Part shown: one piece after another, positions 1-7,823 of the stretch
Numbering within the stretch: position 1 is the first letter of the stretch
Layout of the letters: every line of letters begins with the position of its first letter
DNA from: Verrucomicrobiota bacterium
GTDB taxonomy: Bacteria; Verrucomicrobiota; Verrucomicrobiia; Verrucomicrobiales; DEV007
Assembly (NCBI GenBank): GCA_024277195.1
Contig: JAJRVS010000022.1
Coordinates: 1 to 37,486, forward strand
Reading direction: 5' to 3'
DNA: 37,486 nucleotides
Made by a program: the position numbers and the translations under genes
The notes under the pieces: generated by a model
What the model saw: only the letters and a program-made list of their open reading frames with translations
Database searches by the model: none
What the model was told of the DNA's origin: nothing

Positions 1-466
1 AGGCCCCTTCACGATCATTCATCTTATTATAGGCCAGCGTCATTTTCATCTTCAGCTCCTTCATGAACATCGACAGATCAAACAACCTCTCCTTCACCCC
101 CATCGCAATCTTACTGATCTCCTGATCGCAGCCATTCTCCCGATACATCGCCACCTGCCCCAGCACCTGCTGCGTGCTCCACTCCTTCCGCAGCACCCCC
201 AGCCTCCCAAGATAGTCCTCCTCCGACCACCCCACCGTCGCCAGCTCCTGATCCGGTACCTCCAACAACAAATGAAAGTGATTATCCATAAAACACCAAG
301 CCAGCGCCCGCAGCCCACTAAACTTCAACTGCCGCATCAAAATATAGCGAAAAGCCTCCTTCTCATCATCCCCGAACAGCTTGTATTTCCCCGCCGTCCG
401 GCTCACCACATGATAATAATTGGTCTGCCCCACCTCACCCAACAAAAATTCCCGCGTCTTTCTCAT
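1..466 (-). CDS. REP-associated tyrosine transposase-like protein (Y1_Tnp/RAYT), 3' part outside window
   Basis: Reading leftwards from an ATG at 464-466, an open frame of 155 codons runs off the window edge. The residues HFH at about 63-65, followed by LLLEV, form the HUH metal-binding motif of the Y1 (IS200/RAYT) transposase family. A conserved-looking helix near the end contains Tyr146, a candidate for the nucleophilic tyrosine. The opening, with NYYHVVSRTAGK, is also typical of the family. Such proteins nick single-stranded DNA, and RAYT members are linked to REP palindromes instead of forming an insertion sequence. No IS200-type end hairpins or tnpB are visible, so I favour a RAYT domestic gene over a mobile IS. 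A possible cognate palindrome lies just upstream (514-531). Whether the gene is intact cannot be judged. Confidence 0.85.
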   Translation of the reverse strand, partial: MRKTREFLLGEVGQTNYYHVVSRTAGKYKLFGDDEKEAFRYILMRQLKFSGLRALAWCFMDNHFHLLLEVPDQELATVGWSEEDYLGRLGVLRKEWSTQQVLGQVAMYRENGCDQEISKIAMGVKERLFDLSMFMKELKMKMTLAYNKMNDREGA

Positions 467-513
467 AAAAACCACCCTATCAACCCCTTCCCCACAACAC
501 AAGAACAAAATAT

Positions 514-531
514 AAATGGAGTCAGTCCCCA
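514..531 (+). repeat. Candidate REP-like imperfect palindrome, copy A
   Basis: This 18-base site is centred on GTCAG with AATG-type and CCCA-type arms. It lies 47 bases upstream of the RAYT-like start codon. It matches the reverse complement of the perfect palindrome at 27328-27344 at 14 of 18 aligned positions, and more loosely that at 27375-27391. Arms pair at about six of nine positions. REP-type palindromes next to RAYT genes are known. Assignment to a family is inference from only three copies. Confidence 0.35.
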
Positions 532-544
532 CTTATTTATTTTT

Positions 545-1429
545 TCACCCGAGCTCAAATGTTGTGATTCCGTAAATGTTGTTCCACGGCAGCTGTGAGG
601 CTTTAGCAGAGGGATCACCATAATACATCCGAGCGCAGCCAAACACTTCCTTCATGTCGTTTTTCTGCGCTAATTTCATCGCTGAGGCGTTTACTTCCGG
701 CACATCTAGAATCAATGGTTGTCCAGCGGCACGATCCCCCAAAACGGCAAAAAGCTGGGTGGCCAATTTTTCGTTATCGGCAAACAATGGGCCGATTTTA
801 AAACCTTCAGCGCACTCTCTTACCACCCCGGAAGCCACCAACTTCCCTTCATCCAAGATCCCCAGCGCCCGGCCGGATTCGGGCTGAATCCATGAACGAA
901 GGAAGCGCTCACGATCGAAACCAAAATGGCGACGATCATAGTCCGCTACCATTGCAAAAGGCAGCTCACCCAAGTCCACACAACCTTGCGACTCTGCTGT
1001 TTTTGCTTTCACCCTTCTTCCTACACCTTGCATTCTCAAATTGCGATGAGCAAACACAAAGGCACCCTTGGCATACCAATCCTGCATATCAAAAACCCCG
1101 TCCATCGCAATCGAGGCGCCTGGGGCAAGACGAGCCAACAAGACATCCCGGCGATGGAACCACAAACGCGTTCCGATCCCCTTACCACGCAAATCCGCGC
1201 GTACGATAAAAAAACCCATGAAGCCAAATTGCCCCCCATAGGAAACCACTGAGCCCGCAGCAACCACTTCCCCATCAAGCTCAACTCCGAGATAACCATT
1301 CGGATCTGTTTGCCAAAAAATATCGGCGTCATACAACCCTGGATTCCACCCCTCTTCTCCAGCCCACTTCACAACCTGCTCAAACTCAGCCCTTACCAAG
1401 GGGCGTATCTTCAACACATCCAAATCCAT
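545..1429 (-). CDS. GNAT family N-acetyltransferase with C-terminal second domain
   Basis: This 294-residue protein has a GNAT fold in its first ~140 residues. The acetyl-CoA-binding motif A is visible as VRADLRGKGIGTRLW (R-x-x-G-x-G/A), followed by the typical strand and helix. The C-terminal half (from about residue 150) resembles the second domain of YitH-like two-domain acetyltransferases; this is inferred from layout and not from a strong motif. The acceptor substrate is unknown. A GTG immediately precedes the ATG chosen here, and either could be used. It begins six bases after the sulfatase stop (three from the GTG), so it is the last gene of a DUF423-sulfatase-acetyltransferase operon and is probably translated by coupling. 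Cytoplasmic; no signal peptide. Confidence 0.85.
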   Translation of the reverse strand: MDLDVLKIRPLVRAEFEQVVKWAGEEGWNPGLYDADIFWQTDPNGYLGVELDGEVVAAGSVVSYGGQFGFMGFFIVRADLRGKGIGTRLWFHRRDVLLARLAPGASIAMDGVFDMQDWYAKGAFVFAHRNLRMQGVGRRVKAKTAESQGCVDLGELPFAMVADYDRRHFGFDRERFLRSWIQPESGRALGILDEGKLVASGVVRECAEGFKIGPLFADNEKLATQLFAVLGDRAAGQPLILDVPEVNASAMKLAQKNDMKEVFGCARMYYGDPSAKASQLPWNNIYGITTFELG

Positions 1430-1435
1430 CACTTA

Positions 1436-2794
1436 TTATTTTTTCTTAGTTTTACCAATACGTGGTCGCTGAGTCGGGTCGGGCATTTTATCCAAAACCA
1501 CTTTCAAACGCTGCCTTGCATTTTTGATATCCCCCGTCACATCCTCGGCGTTCACCCCCGCTTTTTCCAGCTCATCCGCATTCACATCATAAAAACGCCC
1601 ATCAGCGTAAAGTTTATACTGTTGATCCCGCGCAAACCTCGCTTTAACAAATTTTCCCCAACGTGGATCATAATGACAAAATACCCAATTCCGCGGATTT
1701 CCTTTTTTCCCCAGCACTTGTGGCAAAAAACTACGCCCATCCAATTCGGACTCCCCACTGACATCCACTCCGGCGATCTCTGCAAAAGTTTGATAAAGGT
1801 CCGTGAAATCCACCAAATCCTCACACACCGCACCCGATGTCTTTCCTTTCCAATACACGATCAATGGAACATGAGTGCCCGCATTGGGTGTCGTGCCTTT
1901 CCCGCCCCGGTAATTTCGACCATCTACCAACTTCGTCGTTATGCTTGGATGGGTACCATTGTCGCCGGTAAAAATAACCATCGTATTCTCAAGAACACCA
2001 ACTTCATCCAACTTGTCCACCAACTGCCCGACGATTTTGTCGGCATACTCGACCATTTCCCTAAAGTGACGTTTATCCCTTTTCATCCGATTCTCGGGAT
2101 TTTTCCACTCGGGTGAATCCGGGGTCGGCACAAAAGGATCATGAGTGAGCACCATGGGGTAATAGACCAAAAAAGGTTCGTCCTTTTTCCTCTCAATAAA
2201 ATCCAAAAGGTAGTCCCGGAAAACATCCGGCCCATATTGCCCATTCAGCTTTTGGGCAAGTTCACCATTGCGCTCGATCAACGGGTCAGCAAAACGCTCT
2301 CCTTCTTTTGTCCGCAGCTCAGTCAACTGCCACAGACACCATTCATCAAAACCGAATGTCCGGGGTCGGTGATGGTTCTTACGCAAGCTCGCCGGATACT
2401 GCTGAGGATAAGACAAACCGTTCAACTGCCACTTGCCGACAATCACTGTTGCATACCCTGCCTGCTTCACAAGCTGTGCAAATGTTTGCGCACCACTGCG
2501 CAACAAACCAAACTCTTCGTAATTGCGAAAATTATACTTGCCCGTCATGATCTGCACCCTCGATGGCGTGCATAAAGGTGTTGAAAAACAATGCGTGAAT
2601 CGCACCCCTTCCCTTGCCAAACGATCTAAATTCGGCGTTTGATAATCCTTACTGCCATTACATCCCAGACATTCATAACCCATATCATCGGCCATGATCA
2701 GCACGATGTTCGGCTTGCCACCGGCAAAGGTCACGCAACACCCTGCCAGCAGGATGAAGAAAACGATTCCCGTTTTATTCCAATCAATGCCCAT
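1436..2794 (-). CDS. Arylsulfatase-type sulfatase, exported
   Basis: This is a 452-residue member of the alkaline phosphatase/sulfatase superfamily. The N-terminus carries a hydrophobic export signal with LAGC at 16-19, which fits a lipobox, so it may be a lipoprotein. The metal-binding Asp-Asp (36-37, in ADDMG) follows. Cys75 in C-T-P-S-R is the site normally oxidised to formylglycine by a maturation enzyme, none of which is in this window. THDPF and GDNGTH further on are other active-site segments. The substrate is probably a sulfated glycan or small ester, but nothing here fixes it. I start at the ATG at 2792-2794 because AAGGAG lies seven bases upstream; an ATG at 2810-2812 would add six residues. 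It overlaps the DUF423 gene by 11 bases. Confidence 0.93.
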   Translation of the reverse strand: MGIDWNKTGIVFFILLAGCCVTFAGGKPNIVLIMADDMGYECLGCNGSKDYQTPNLDRLAREGVRFTHCFSTPLCTPSRVQIMTGKYNFRNYEEFGLLRSGAQTFAQLVKQAGYATVIVGKWQLNGLSYPQQYPASLRKNHHRPRTFGFDEWCLWQLTELRTKEGERFADPLIERNGELAQKLNGQYGPDVFRDYLLDFIERKKDEPFLVYYPMVLTHDPFVPTPDSPEWKNPENRMKRDKRHFREMVEYADKIVGQLVDKLDEVGVLENTMVIFTGDNGTHPSITTKLVDGRNYRGGKGTTPNAGTHVPLIVYWKGKTSGAVCEDLVDFTDLYQTFAEIAGVDVSGESELDGRSFLPQVLGKKGNPRNWVFCHYDPRWGKFVKARFARDQQYKLYADGRFYDVNADELEKAGVNAEDVTGDIKNARQRLKVVLDKMPDPTQRPRIGKTKKK

Positions 2795-3146
2795 TGTCCG
2801 ACTCCTTGACATTGGGCCAAATGAACAAGCCCCCCCACCCGGCTAGAAACAATAATCCCCCAAGTGGAGTGATCGCTCCCAACCACAGAATATTCGTCAG
2901 CGACAGAGCATACAGGCTACCAGAAAAAACCAGCAGCCCCATCAAAAAACAAAATGCTACTTTCGACCGGGTTGGTGCCACATAAGCCAGGACCCAAATA
3001 GCGAGCGCATGGATCAGATGATAAAACACCGCCGTCTGCCAAGTCGACAACCTGTCATTCTCCGTCAGAACCCCCTCCAAACCGTGAGCGCCGAAAGCCC
3101 CCAGACCTATACCTAAAAACATCAAAAGCGCTCCCGTTCGTTTCAT
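2784..3146 (-). CDS. DUF423 family small membrane protein (YgdD-like)
   Basis: The 120-residue protein has four hydrophobic segments. It opens with the family's hallmark: a short first helix followed by GAFGAHGLEG, then a helix with HALAIW. This is the DUF423/YgdD family of small inner-membrane proteins of unknown function; length is normal. GAGG about nine bases upstream of the ATG serves as a ribosome binding site. Its 3' end overlaps the sulfatase start, making it the first gene of that operon. It is transcribed divergently from the small membrane protein at 3242, so the operon promoter should lie in 3147-3241. A functional link to the sulfatase is not implied by the family. Confidence 0.92.
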   Translation of the reverse strand: MKRTGALLMFLGIGLGAFGAHGLEGVLTENDRLSTWQTAVFYHLIHALAIWVLAYVAPTRSKVAFCFLMGLLVFSGSLYALSLTNILWLGAITPLGGLLFLAGWGGLFIWPNVKESDNGH

Positions 3147-3241
3147 GATTGTCCCCTCATCTGTTTATCATCTTCATCGCGATTTTAATGTTTTTTGAAT
3201 CATTACGCAACTTTTGTGTGTTAATGTCGTTTCATCCACAG

Positions 3242-3691
3242 ATGAACACTCCTGAAGAACAAGATCCAAGCTGGCAATTGTTATTAAAATCCAAGCCCAA
3301 ACAAGCCAATCCGGCATTTGTTCGCGATGTCGTGCGGGAAGTGCGCAAGCTTGAAGCCGATGCTCCGAACAGCACATGGAGTCTATTTCTTTCCTGGCTC
3401 AAGCGCCCGGCCATTATACTGCCTGTGGCCGTCGGAGCCACCGCTGCCATTTTTGCATCGCTCACCCTGCTCCCAAGTTCCTCCACCACCACAAACTCAA
3501 TCGGCGCTATAATCGCAAGCGCCGATACCCCGCTCCCTGCCGATCAAATTCCAAGCAGTGCCCTCAACGAATCGAGCATCACCGAAGATATCGAGCAGAT
3601 CGACTACATCGACGAACTCGTCACGACCGCCGACCCTGCCGACCTCGATGACGATGCCCTGGCCAGCCTTTTTGCCAGCACATCCTTCTGA
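3242..3691 (+). CDS. Small single-helix membrane protein, anti-sigma-factor-like layout
   Basis: The protein has 149 residues. A charged N-terminal segment (MNTPEEQDPSWQLL, then a basic helix with VREVRKLE) is followed by one membrane helix at about 60-80. An outer tail rich in Ser, Thr and Asp ends in a very acidic stretch. The layout recalls the short anti-sigma-like proteins that accompany ECF sigma factors in Verrucomicrobiota, but no sigma gene is adjacent, so the role is a guess. The frame is open upstream to 3149; I chose 3242 because the upstream residues are a hydrophobic run unlike a soluble N-terminus. There is no clear Shine-Dalgarno. A TTGAAT hexamer around 3194 could be part of its promoter. 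It converges with aat. Confidence 0.7.
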   Translation: MNTPEEQDPSWQLLLKSKPKQANPAFVRDVVREVRKLEADAPNSTWSLFLSWLKRPAIILPVAVGATAAIFASLTLLPSSSTTTNSIGAIIASADTPLPADQIPSSALNESSITEDIEQIDYIDELVTTADPADLDDDALASLFASTSF

Positions 3692-3722
3692 GCTGCTACG
3701 ACCATCACTCTACGACATCGGG

Positions 3723-4310
3723 CTAAAACCGCACGTCAAGCTGCAAAGCCGCTGCCAATTCTTCAGCGTATTGCTCCCGCGAAATCTCAATGCAGCCAAA
3801 CTGCACCAGATGTGGATTGCTCCATTGGGTATCAAGCAGCACAAAACCCCGCGCCTTCAGGTGATCCACCAAATGCACCAAAGCCACTTTTGATGCATCT
3901 GTCCGCTGAGTGAACATCGATTCGCCAAAAAAAGCCCCGCCAATGGCCACCCCATACAACCCTCCCACCAAGCTCCCTTCATACCAACTCTCTACGCTGT
4001 GAGCCCAGCCTGAATCGAACAAACGGCTGTAGCTCGTTCGAATGCCGGCGCTGATCCAGGTTTCTTCCCGCTCCGCACAATTCTGAATAACCGCAGGGAA
4101 TGCCGTGTCCATCCGGATCTCATATTCGTTTTTTTTCAGCGCCCGTTTCAAGCCACGAGGAACGTGAAAATCATCTAAGGGAATCACCCCACGGGGGTCA
4201 GGCGCATACCAATCAATCTGTTCCTTGCCCGATTCATCCACATCAGCCATCGGGAACACACCCATCTGATAAGCGCGCAACAACGTATCGGCATCAATTT
4301 CTCCGCTCAT
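3723..4310 (-). CDS. aat: Leucyl/phenylalanyl-tRNA--protein transferase
   Basis: This enzyme transfers Leu or Phe from aminoacyl-tRNA to proteins with N-terminal Arg or Lys, marking them for ClpS/ClpAP degradation (N-degron pathway). Family landmarks are AYQMGVFPM near the N-terminus, WYAPDPRGVIPLD, the central GVAIGGAFFGESMF block and a C-terminal LLDTQWSNPHLVQFG. At 195 residues it is of the short type, lacking the N-terminal extension of the E. coli enzyme. Start is uncertain: an ATG at 4320-4322 and a GTG at 4323-4325 are in frame. It stands alone, divergent from coaD. Its 3' end faces the small membrane protein gene with a 31-base gap and no evident terminator. Confidence 0.95.
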   Translation of the reverse strand: MSGEIDADTLLRAYQMGVFPMADVDESGKEQIDWYAPDPRGVIPLDDFHVPRGLKRALKKNEYEIRMDTAFPAVIQNCAEREETWISAGIRTSYSRLFDSGWAHSVESWYEGSLVGGLYGVAIGGAFFGESMFTQRTDASKVALVHLVDHLKARGFVLLDTQWSNPHLVQFGCIEISREQYAEELAAALQLDVRF

Positions 4311-4350
4311 TTTATTAACCATCACCTGACTGCTAAGTGCTGAATTCTTA

Positions 4351-4379
4351 TTGGCAAGCTCCTCATTCTAGGCCACAAT
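4351..4379 (+). promoter_or_regulatory. Candidate sigma-70-type promoter for coaD
   Basis: TTGGCA at 4351-4356 and CACAAT at 4374-4379 are separated by 17 bases and lie 25 bases upstream of the coaD ATG. They match the bacterial housekeeping consensus at five and four of six positions. Position between two divergent genes supports it. Not tested against background frequency. Confidence 0.4.
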
Positions 4380-4404
4380 AGGAACGCTTATCAAAGTAAA
4401 TAAG

Positions 4405-4893
4405 ATGCAAAAAGCCATTTATCCAGGAAGTTTCGACCCCCTGCACAACGGACACCTCGACGTCATCGGTCGAGCCGCCCGACTATGTGACTCGGTCGTC
4501 GTCGCGATTGCCGCGAATGCCTCGAAAAACGCCCTGCTCTCCACCGCTGAACGCATTGATATCATTAAAAACGCCACCGCCCACCTGCCGGAAGTCTCAG
4601 TAACAGAGTTCGAGGGCCTGCTGGTTGATTTTGTCATCGAACAAAAAGCCGACTGCATCATCCGCGGATTGCGTGCTATATCGGACTTTGAATATGAATT
4701 CCAAATGGCTCTGATGAACCGCCAACTGCGCTCCACGGTCGAAACCATCTTTTTGATGCCCAGCCAGGAGTACATCTACCTCAGCTCGCGCATTATCAAA
4801 GAAATTGCAGCCACTGGTAACGATGTGCGCGATTTCATCTCCGAAAAAGCCGCCGTCGCGGTTGAAAAAAAACTGGCTCTCAAAAAAAAATAG
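4405..4893 (+). CDS. coaD: Phosphopantetheine adenylyltransferase
   Basis: CoaD joins ATP and 4'-phosphopantetheine to give dephospho-CoA, the penultimate step of coenzyme A synthesis. The 162-residue length is standard. YPGSFDPLHNGH at the N-terminus contains the nucleotidyltransferase HxGH motif (residues 14-17). IIRGLRAISDFEYEFQMA is the family block around the middle, and YLSSRIIKEIA is the C-terminal ATP-binding signature. It opens a plus-strand run of housekeeping genes, and its stop lies only four bases before the start of the YceD gene, so the two are very likely cotranscribed and coupled. Cytoplasmic. Confidence 0.97.
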   Translation: MQKAIYPGSFDPLHNGHLDVIGRAARLCDSVVVAIAANASKNALLSTAERIDIIKNATAHLPEVSVTEFEGLLVDFVIEQKADCIIRGLRAISDFEYEFQMALMNRQLRSTVETIFLMPSQEYIYLSSRIIKEIAATGNDVRDFISEKAAVAVEKKLALKKK

Positions 4894-4897
4894 CACC

Positions 4898-5389
4898 ATG
4901 ATTATTCGATTGGGTGACCTCAGAAGCGATCAAGCGACCTTGGAAGGTGTGCTGGACACCGATATTTTCCAGATAGATACGGATGGCGACGTTCGCTCCA
5001 TCGGGCCGATCAGCTGCGAATTGCACACCGCGATCAGCGGTGATCACCTCATCGTTGATGGGAAACTCACCGTCCCCACCCAACTTCGCTGCGTCAACTG
5101 CCTCGAAGATTTCTCCTACCAACACGATTTTAACGACTACCACGCAGAAATTAAAATAGAAAACAACAACATGCTCGACCTGACAGAGCACATCCGCGAC
5201 GATATTTTATTAGAAATCCCCCAATACCCTCATTGCACCACCGGCAGTATTCCTGACCGAGTTTGCCCCATGACCGGCCCCTTTTCCTTTGAAAAACAAG
5301 GCACGCAGCCTCCCTCAGACGACACTGAAGAAGAATCTCCTGCTGATATTTGGGCTGCTTTGGAAGATTTAGACACCAAAGACTCTTAA
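4898..5389 (+). CDS. yceD: YceD/DUF177 family protein
   Basis: This 163-residue protein belongs to the DUF177 (YceD) family, usually encoded next to rpmF and implicated in 23S rRNA accumulation. The family core is seen as CVNCLEDF, a CxxCL motif at about 67-71, followed by DLTEHIRDDILLEIP. A second cysteine set follows (HCTTGSIPDRVCP). The tail is acidic and ends in IWAALEDLDTKDS, close to the usual family ending. The frame is open further 5' inside coaD, but the ATG four bases after the coaD stop gives the expected N-terminus. The location directly before rpmF is the classical arrangement. Confidence 0.93.
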   Translation: MIIRLGDLRSDQATLEGVLDTDIFQIDTDGDVRSIGPISCELHTAISGDHLIVDGKLTVPTQLRCVNCLEDFSYQHDFNDYHAEIKIENNNMLDLTEHIRDDILLEIPQYPHCTTGSIPDRVCPMTGPFSFEKQGTQPPSDDTEEESPADIWAALEDLDTKDS

Positions 5390-5405
5390 GAACGCTTAAG
5401 TCCCC

Positions 5406-5433
5406 TTGACAAAGTTATTTTTTGACCGTTAAT
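5406..5433 (+). promoter_or_regulatory. Candidate promoter for rpmF
   Basis: A perfect TTGACA (-35) at 5406-5411 and GTTAAT (-10, four of six matches) at 5428-5433 are spaced by 16 bases. They lie in the 66-base gap between yceD and rpmF and would start transcription about 15 bases before the ribosome binding site. This would let rpmF be expressed more strongly than the upstream genes. Confidence 0.45.
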
Positions 5434-5455
5434 CCCACACCAACCAAGGATAGAT

Positions 5456-5638
5456 ATGGCAGTCCCAAAACGTAGAACTTCGAAAATGAAAAAACGCCTT
5501 CGCCGCAGCGGTCAGCGCTGGCGTATGGCTAAACTGAAAACTTGTCCGGAATGCGATAGCGCAGTCCGTTCGCATACGGCTTGCCCTTCTTGCGGCTACT
5601 ACCGTGACCGTCAGGTTTTGACAATCGACACTTTCTAG
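5456..5638 (+). CDS. rpmF: 50S ribosomal protein L32
   Basis: L32 is a component of the large ribosomal subunit. The 60-residue sequence begins MAVPKRRTSKMKKRLRRS, the universal L32 opening. It has a zinc ribbon formed by Cys30, Cys33, Cys43 and Cys46 (CPEC and CPSC), so this is the zinc-binding (C+) form. AAGGA six to ten bases before the ATG is a good ribosome binding site. It is preceded by yceD and followed by a terminator and then plsX and fabH, the common bacterial order. Confidence 0.98.
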   Translation: MAVPKRRTSKMKKRLRRSGQRWRMAKLKTCPECDSAVRSHTACPSCGYYRDRQVLTIDTF

Positions 5639-5683
5639 TTGCTCGCCAATCATGGGGCGGCTTCCCATCTGAACAATAATCAG

Positions 5684-5711
5684 GGGCCACCTATTGCGGG
5701 TGGCTCTTTTA
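5684..5711 (+). terminator. Rho-independent terminator after rpmF
   Basis: GCCACC at 5686-5691 pairs with GGTGGC at 5699-5704 around a seven-base loop. The stem can be extended by a G-U and a G-C pair, and is followed by TTTTA. It sits 46 bases after the rpmF stop and well before plsX, so plsX probably has its own promoter or depends on read-through. Confidence 0.75.
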
Positions 5712-5794
5712 TTTCAAATCCGAAGCCAACACCGCCTGTCGATTGGAACGCTACAAATTCGCTGTTTTCACCACCCACATCCTCCTAAACCAAC

Positions 5795-6802
5795 ATGAAA
5801 ATTGCTGTTGATGCTATGGGAGGAGACAAAGCTCCTCAATCGGTGGTCGCCGGAGCTAGGGAAGCTCTATCAGAACTGCCCTTCATCGAGCGACTCTTCC
5901 TCGCCGGTGACGAAAACAGCATCAAAGCCGAAATGGATCGGCAGCAATTCAGCCACCGCAAAATAGAAATCGTGCACGCACCCGAAACGGTCGGCATGGA
6001 GGAAGAAGCTGTGAAATCTGTTCGCCGCAAAAAAAAGTCGTCGATCAGTATTGCCGTGGACCTGATAAAAAACGGTGACTGCGAAGCCGTCGTCAGTGCG
6101 GGAAATACCGGAGCCGCCGTAGCGGCCACCACCATCAAACTGCGCACCTTGCCAGGAGTCGAACGTGCCGGCATCGCTTCTGCCCTGCCCAATGAAAACG
6201 GCCCCTGCAACATCATCGACGCAGGTGCCAATGTCGATGCCAAGCCCAGCCATTTGTTGCAATACGCCATCATGGGCAGTGTTTACGCAGAACATGTGCA
6301 AGGAAAAAAGAATCCTGTCGTCGGATTGATGTCGGTAGGAGAAGAAGACAGTAAAGGTAACAGTTTCACCAAAGAAGTATTCAGACTTTTGAAAGACTCC
6401 CCGCTCAATTTCAAAGGCAATATCGAAGGCCACGACCTGTTCGAGTCCCCCATCGATGTGGTGGTTTGCGACGGATTCATCGGCAACGTCGTGCTCAAAA
6501 GCTGTGAAGCCACTGCCAAGGTGATGTTCAAATGGCTCAAGACTGAGCTCAACATGTCCCCTTTTAGACAAATGGGGGCCCTGATGGCCAAAGGCGCGTT
6601 CATCGCCACCTTGGAGCGAGGAAACTACGAAAATTATGGTGGCAGCCCACTTCTCGGAGTAAATGGTACCTGCATCATTGCTCATGGCTCCAGTTCTCCT
6701 CTGGCGATCAAAAATGCCATTCGGGTCGCAGCGGAATCCGTGAGGCATGAAGTGAACCCTCATATCGAAGAAAAAATTAATAAATACGGACTGATCGGAT
6801 GA
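5795..6802 (+). CDS. plsX: Phosphate acyltransferase PlsX
   Basis: PlsX converts acyl-ACP to acyl-phosphate, feeding PlsY in membrane phospholipid synthesis. The 335-residue sequence opens with the hallmark MKIAVDAMGGDKAPQSVV. It carries SAGNTGAAVAAT and, nearer the C-terminus, VCDGFIGNVVLKS and the NYGGSPLLGVNG block, all family signatures. Length is normal. No clear Shine-Dalgarno precedes the ATG. Its last four bases overlap the fabH start (ATGA), showing translational coupling; the plsX-fabH pairing is widespread. Peripheral membrane or cytoplasmic. Confidence 0.97.
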   Translation: MKIAVDAMGGDKAPQSVVAGAREALSELPFIERLFLAGDENSIKAEMDRQQFSHRKIEIVHAPETVGMEEEAVKSVRRKKKSSISIAVDLIKNGDCEAVVSAGNTGAAVAATTIKLRTLPGVERAGIASALPNENGPCNIIDAGANVDAKPSHLLQYAIMGSVYAEHVQGKKNPVVGLMSVGEEDSKGNSFTKEVFRLLKDSPLNFKGNIEGHDLFESPIDVVVCDGFIGNVVLKSCEATAKVMFKWLKTELNMSPFRQMGALMAKGAFIATLERGNYENYGGSPLLGVNGTCIIAHGSSSPLAIKNAIRVAAESVRHEVNPHIEEKINKYGLIG

Positions 6803-7818
6803 CAAACAAGGAAGCCTCAAACGAAAGTTTACGTGCCGTTCGGATCGCGGGCACCGGTAGTTATGTGCCGGAAAAAATCCTCAGCAATCAGGACTTGGAG
6901 AAAATAGTCGACACCTCGGATGAATGGATCACTTCCCGTACCGGCATCAAAGCGCGCCGCATTGCCGCCGAAGGTGAATTCACCAGCCATCTGGCCACCC
7001 ATGCTGCCCGGCGGGCCATGCAGCAAGCCAACCTGCAAAGTGAAGACATTGACCTGATTATTGTTGCCACCATCACCCCGGATACCCTGACCCCCGCCAC
7101 CGCCTGTTACGTTCAGCAAGCACTCGGCGCTCATCGCGCTGTCGCTTTTGACATTTCCGCGGCCTGTTCAGGTTTCCTTTATGCCCTTGAGTTTGCTCGG
7201 GTTGCAATTGCCGGCGGCACTTTCAACAACGCCCTCATCATTGGTGCGGAGAAACTCAGCGCCTTTGTCAACTGGACTGACCGCAATACCTGCGTGCTCT
7301 TTGGGGACGGCGCCGGAGCAGCCGTGCTCACCCCTGCCAGCGACGAAAAAAAAACTGGCCTTATTCTTTCCACTCATCTGGGAACTGATGGCACAAAAAC
7401 CGAGATTCTCAACATACCCGGAGGCGGCTCAGCCTGCCCCATCACTCTGGAAAATGCCGAACAGCATCTGGCTGCACTGTCGATGCAGGGTCGCGAAGTT
7501 TTTAAAGCCGCGGTCAACGCCATGCGTCGAGCATCAGAAACAGCTATCGAAAAAGCCGGTCTGAGTGCTGATGACATCAACCTCGTCATCCCACATCAAG
7601 CCAATCTGCGCATCATCGATGCCATCACCGACCGTCTCAAAATCGGTAAAGAGCGAGTATTCATCAACCTCGATAAATATGGCAATACCTCCGCCGCCGC
7701 CGTTGCCATCGCCCTCGACGAGGCTACTCGCAATGGAGCGGTGCAACCCGGCGATCGTATCTTACTAGTTGCTTTTGGCGCAGGGCTCACTTGGGCCAGT
7801 GCTGTCATCGAGTGGTAA
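6799..7818 (+). CDS. fabH: 3-oxoacyl-ACP synthase III (KAS III)
   Basis: FabH condenses acetyl-CoA (or another starter) with malonyl-ACP to begin fatty acid synthesis. The catalytic triad is complete: Cys123 in SAACSGF, His266 in PHQANLR and Asn296 in YGNTSAA. The N-terminus has the family's GTGSYVPEKILSN and DEWITSRTGI. At 339 residues it is slightly longer than usual because of about ten extra N-terminal residues. The start overlaps the plsX stop by four bases (ATGA). tatD follows after a five-base gap, so all three are probably one transcription unit. Confidence 0.97.
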   Translation: MTNKEASNESLRAVRIAGTGSYVPEKILSNQDLEKIVDTSDEWITSRTGIKARRIAAEGEFTSHLATHAARRAMQQANLQSEDIDLIIVATITPDTLTPATACYVQQALGAHRAVAFDISAACSGFLYALEFARVAIAGGTFNNALIIGAEKLSAFVNWTDRNTCVLFGDGAGAAVLTPASDEKKTGLILSTHLGTDGTKTEILNIPGGGSACPITLENAEQHLAALSMQGREVFKAAVNAMRRASETAIEKAGLSADDINLVIPHQANLRIIDAITDRLKIGKERVFINLDKYGNTSAAAVAIALDEATRNGAVQPGDRILLVAFGAGLTWASAVIEW

Positions 7819-7823
7819 CTGAC

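Noticed and set aside
1-466. Complete IS200/IS605 insertion sequence
   Set aside because: No tnpB and no clear terminal hairpins are visible upstream. The Tyr/HUH protein fits a RAYT better, though the far end is outside the window.
1310-2116. A 268-codon open frame on the plus strand
   Set aside because: It is antisense to the sulfatase and the acetyltransferase 5' end and has no coherent domain or signal.
5870-6820. A 316-codon open frame on the minus strand
   Set aside because: It is antisense to plsX, whose motifs are unmistakable; the frame is open because of codon bias.
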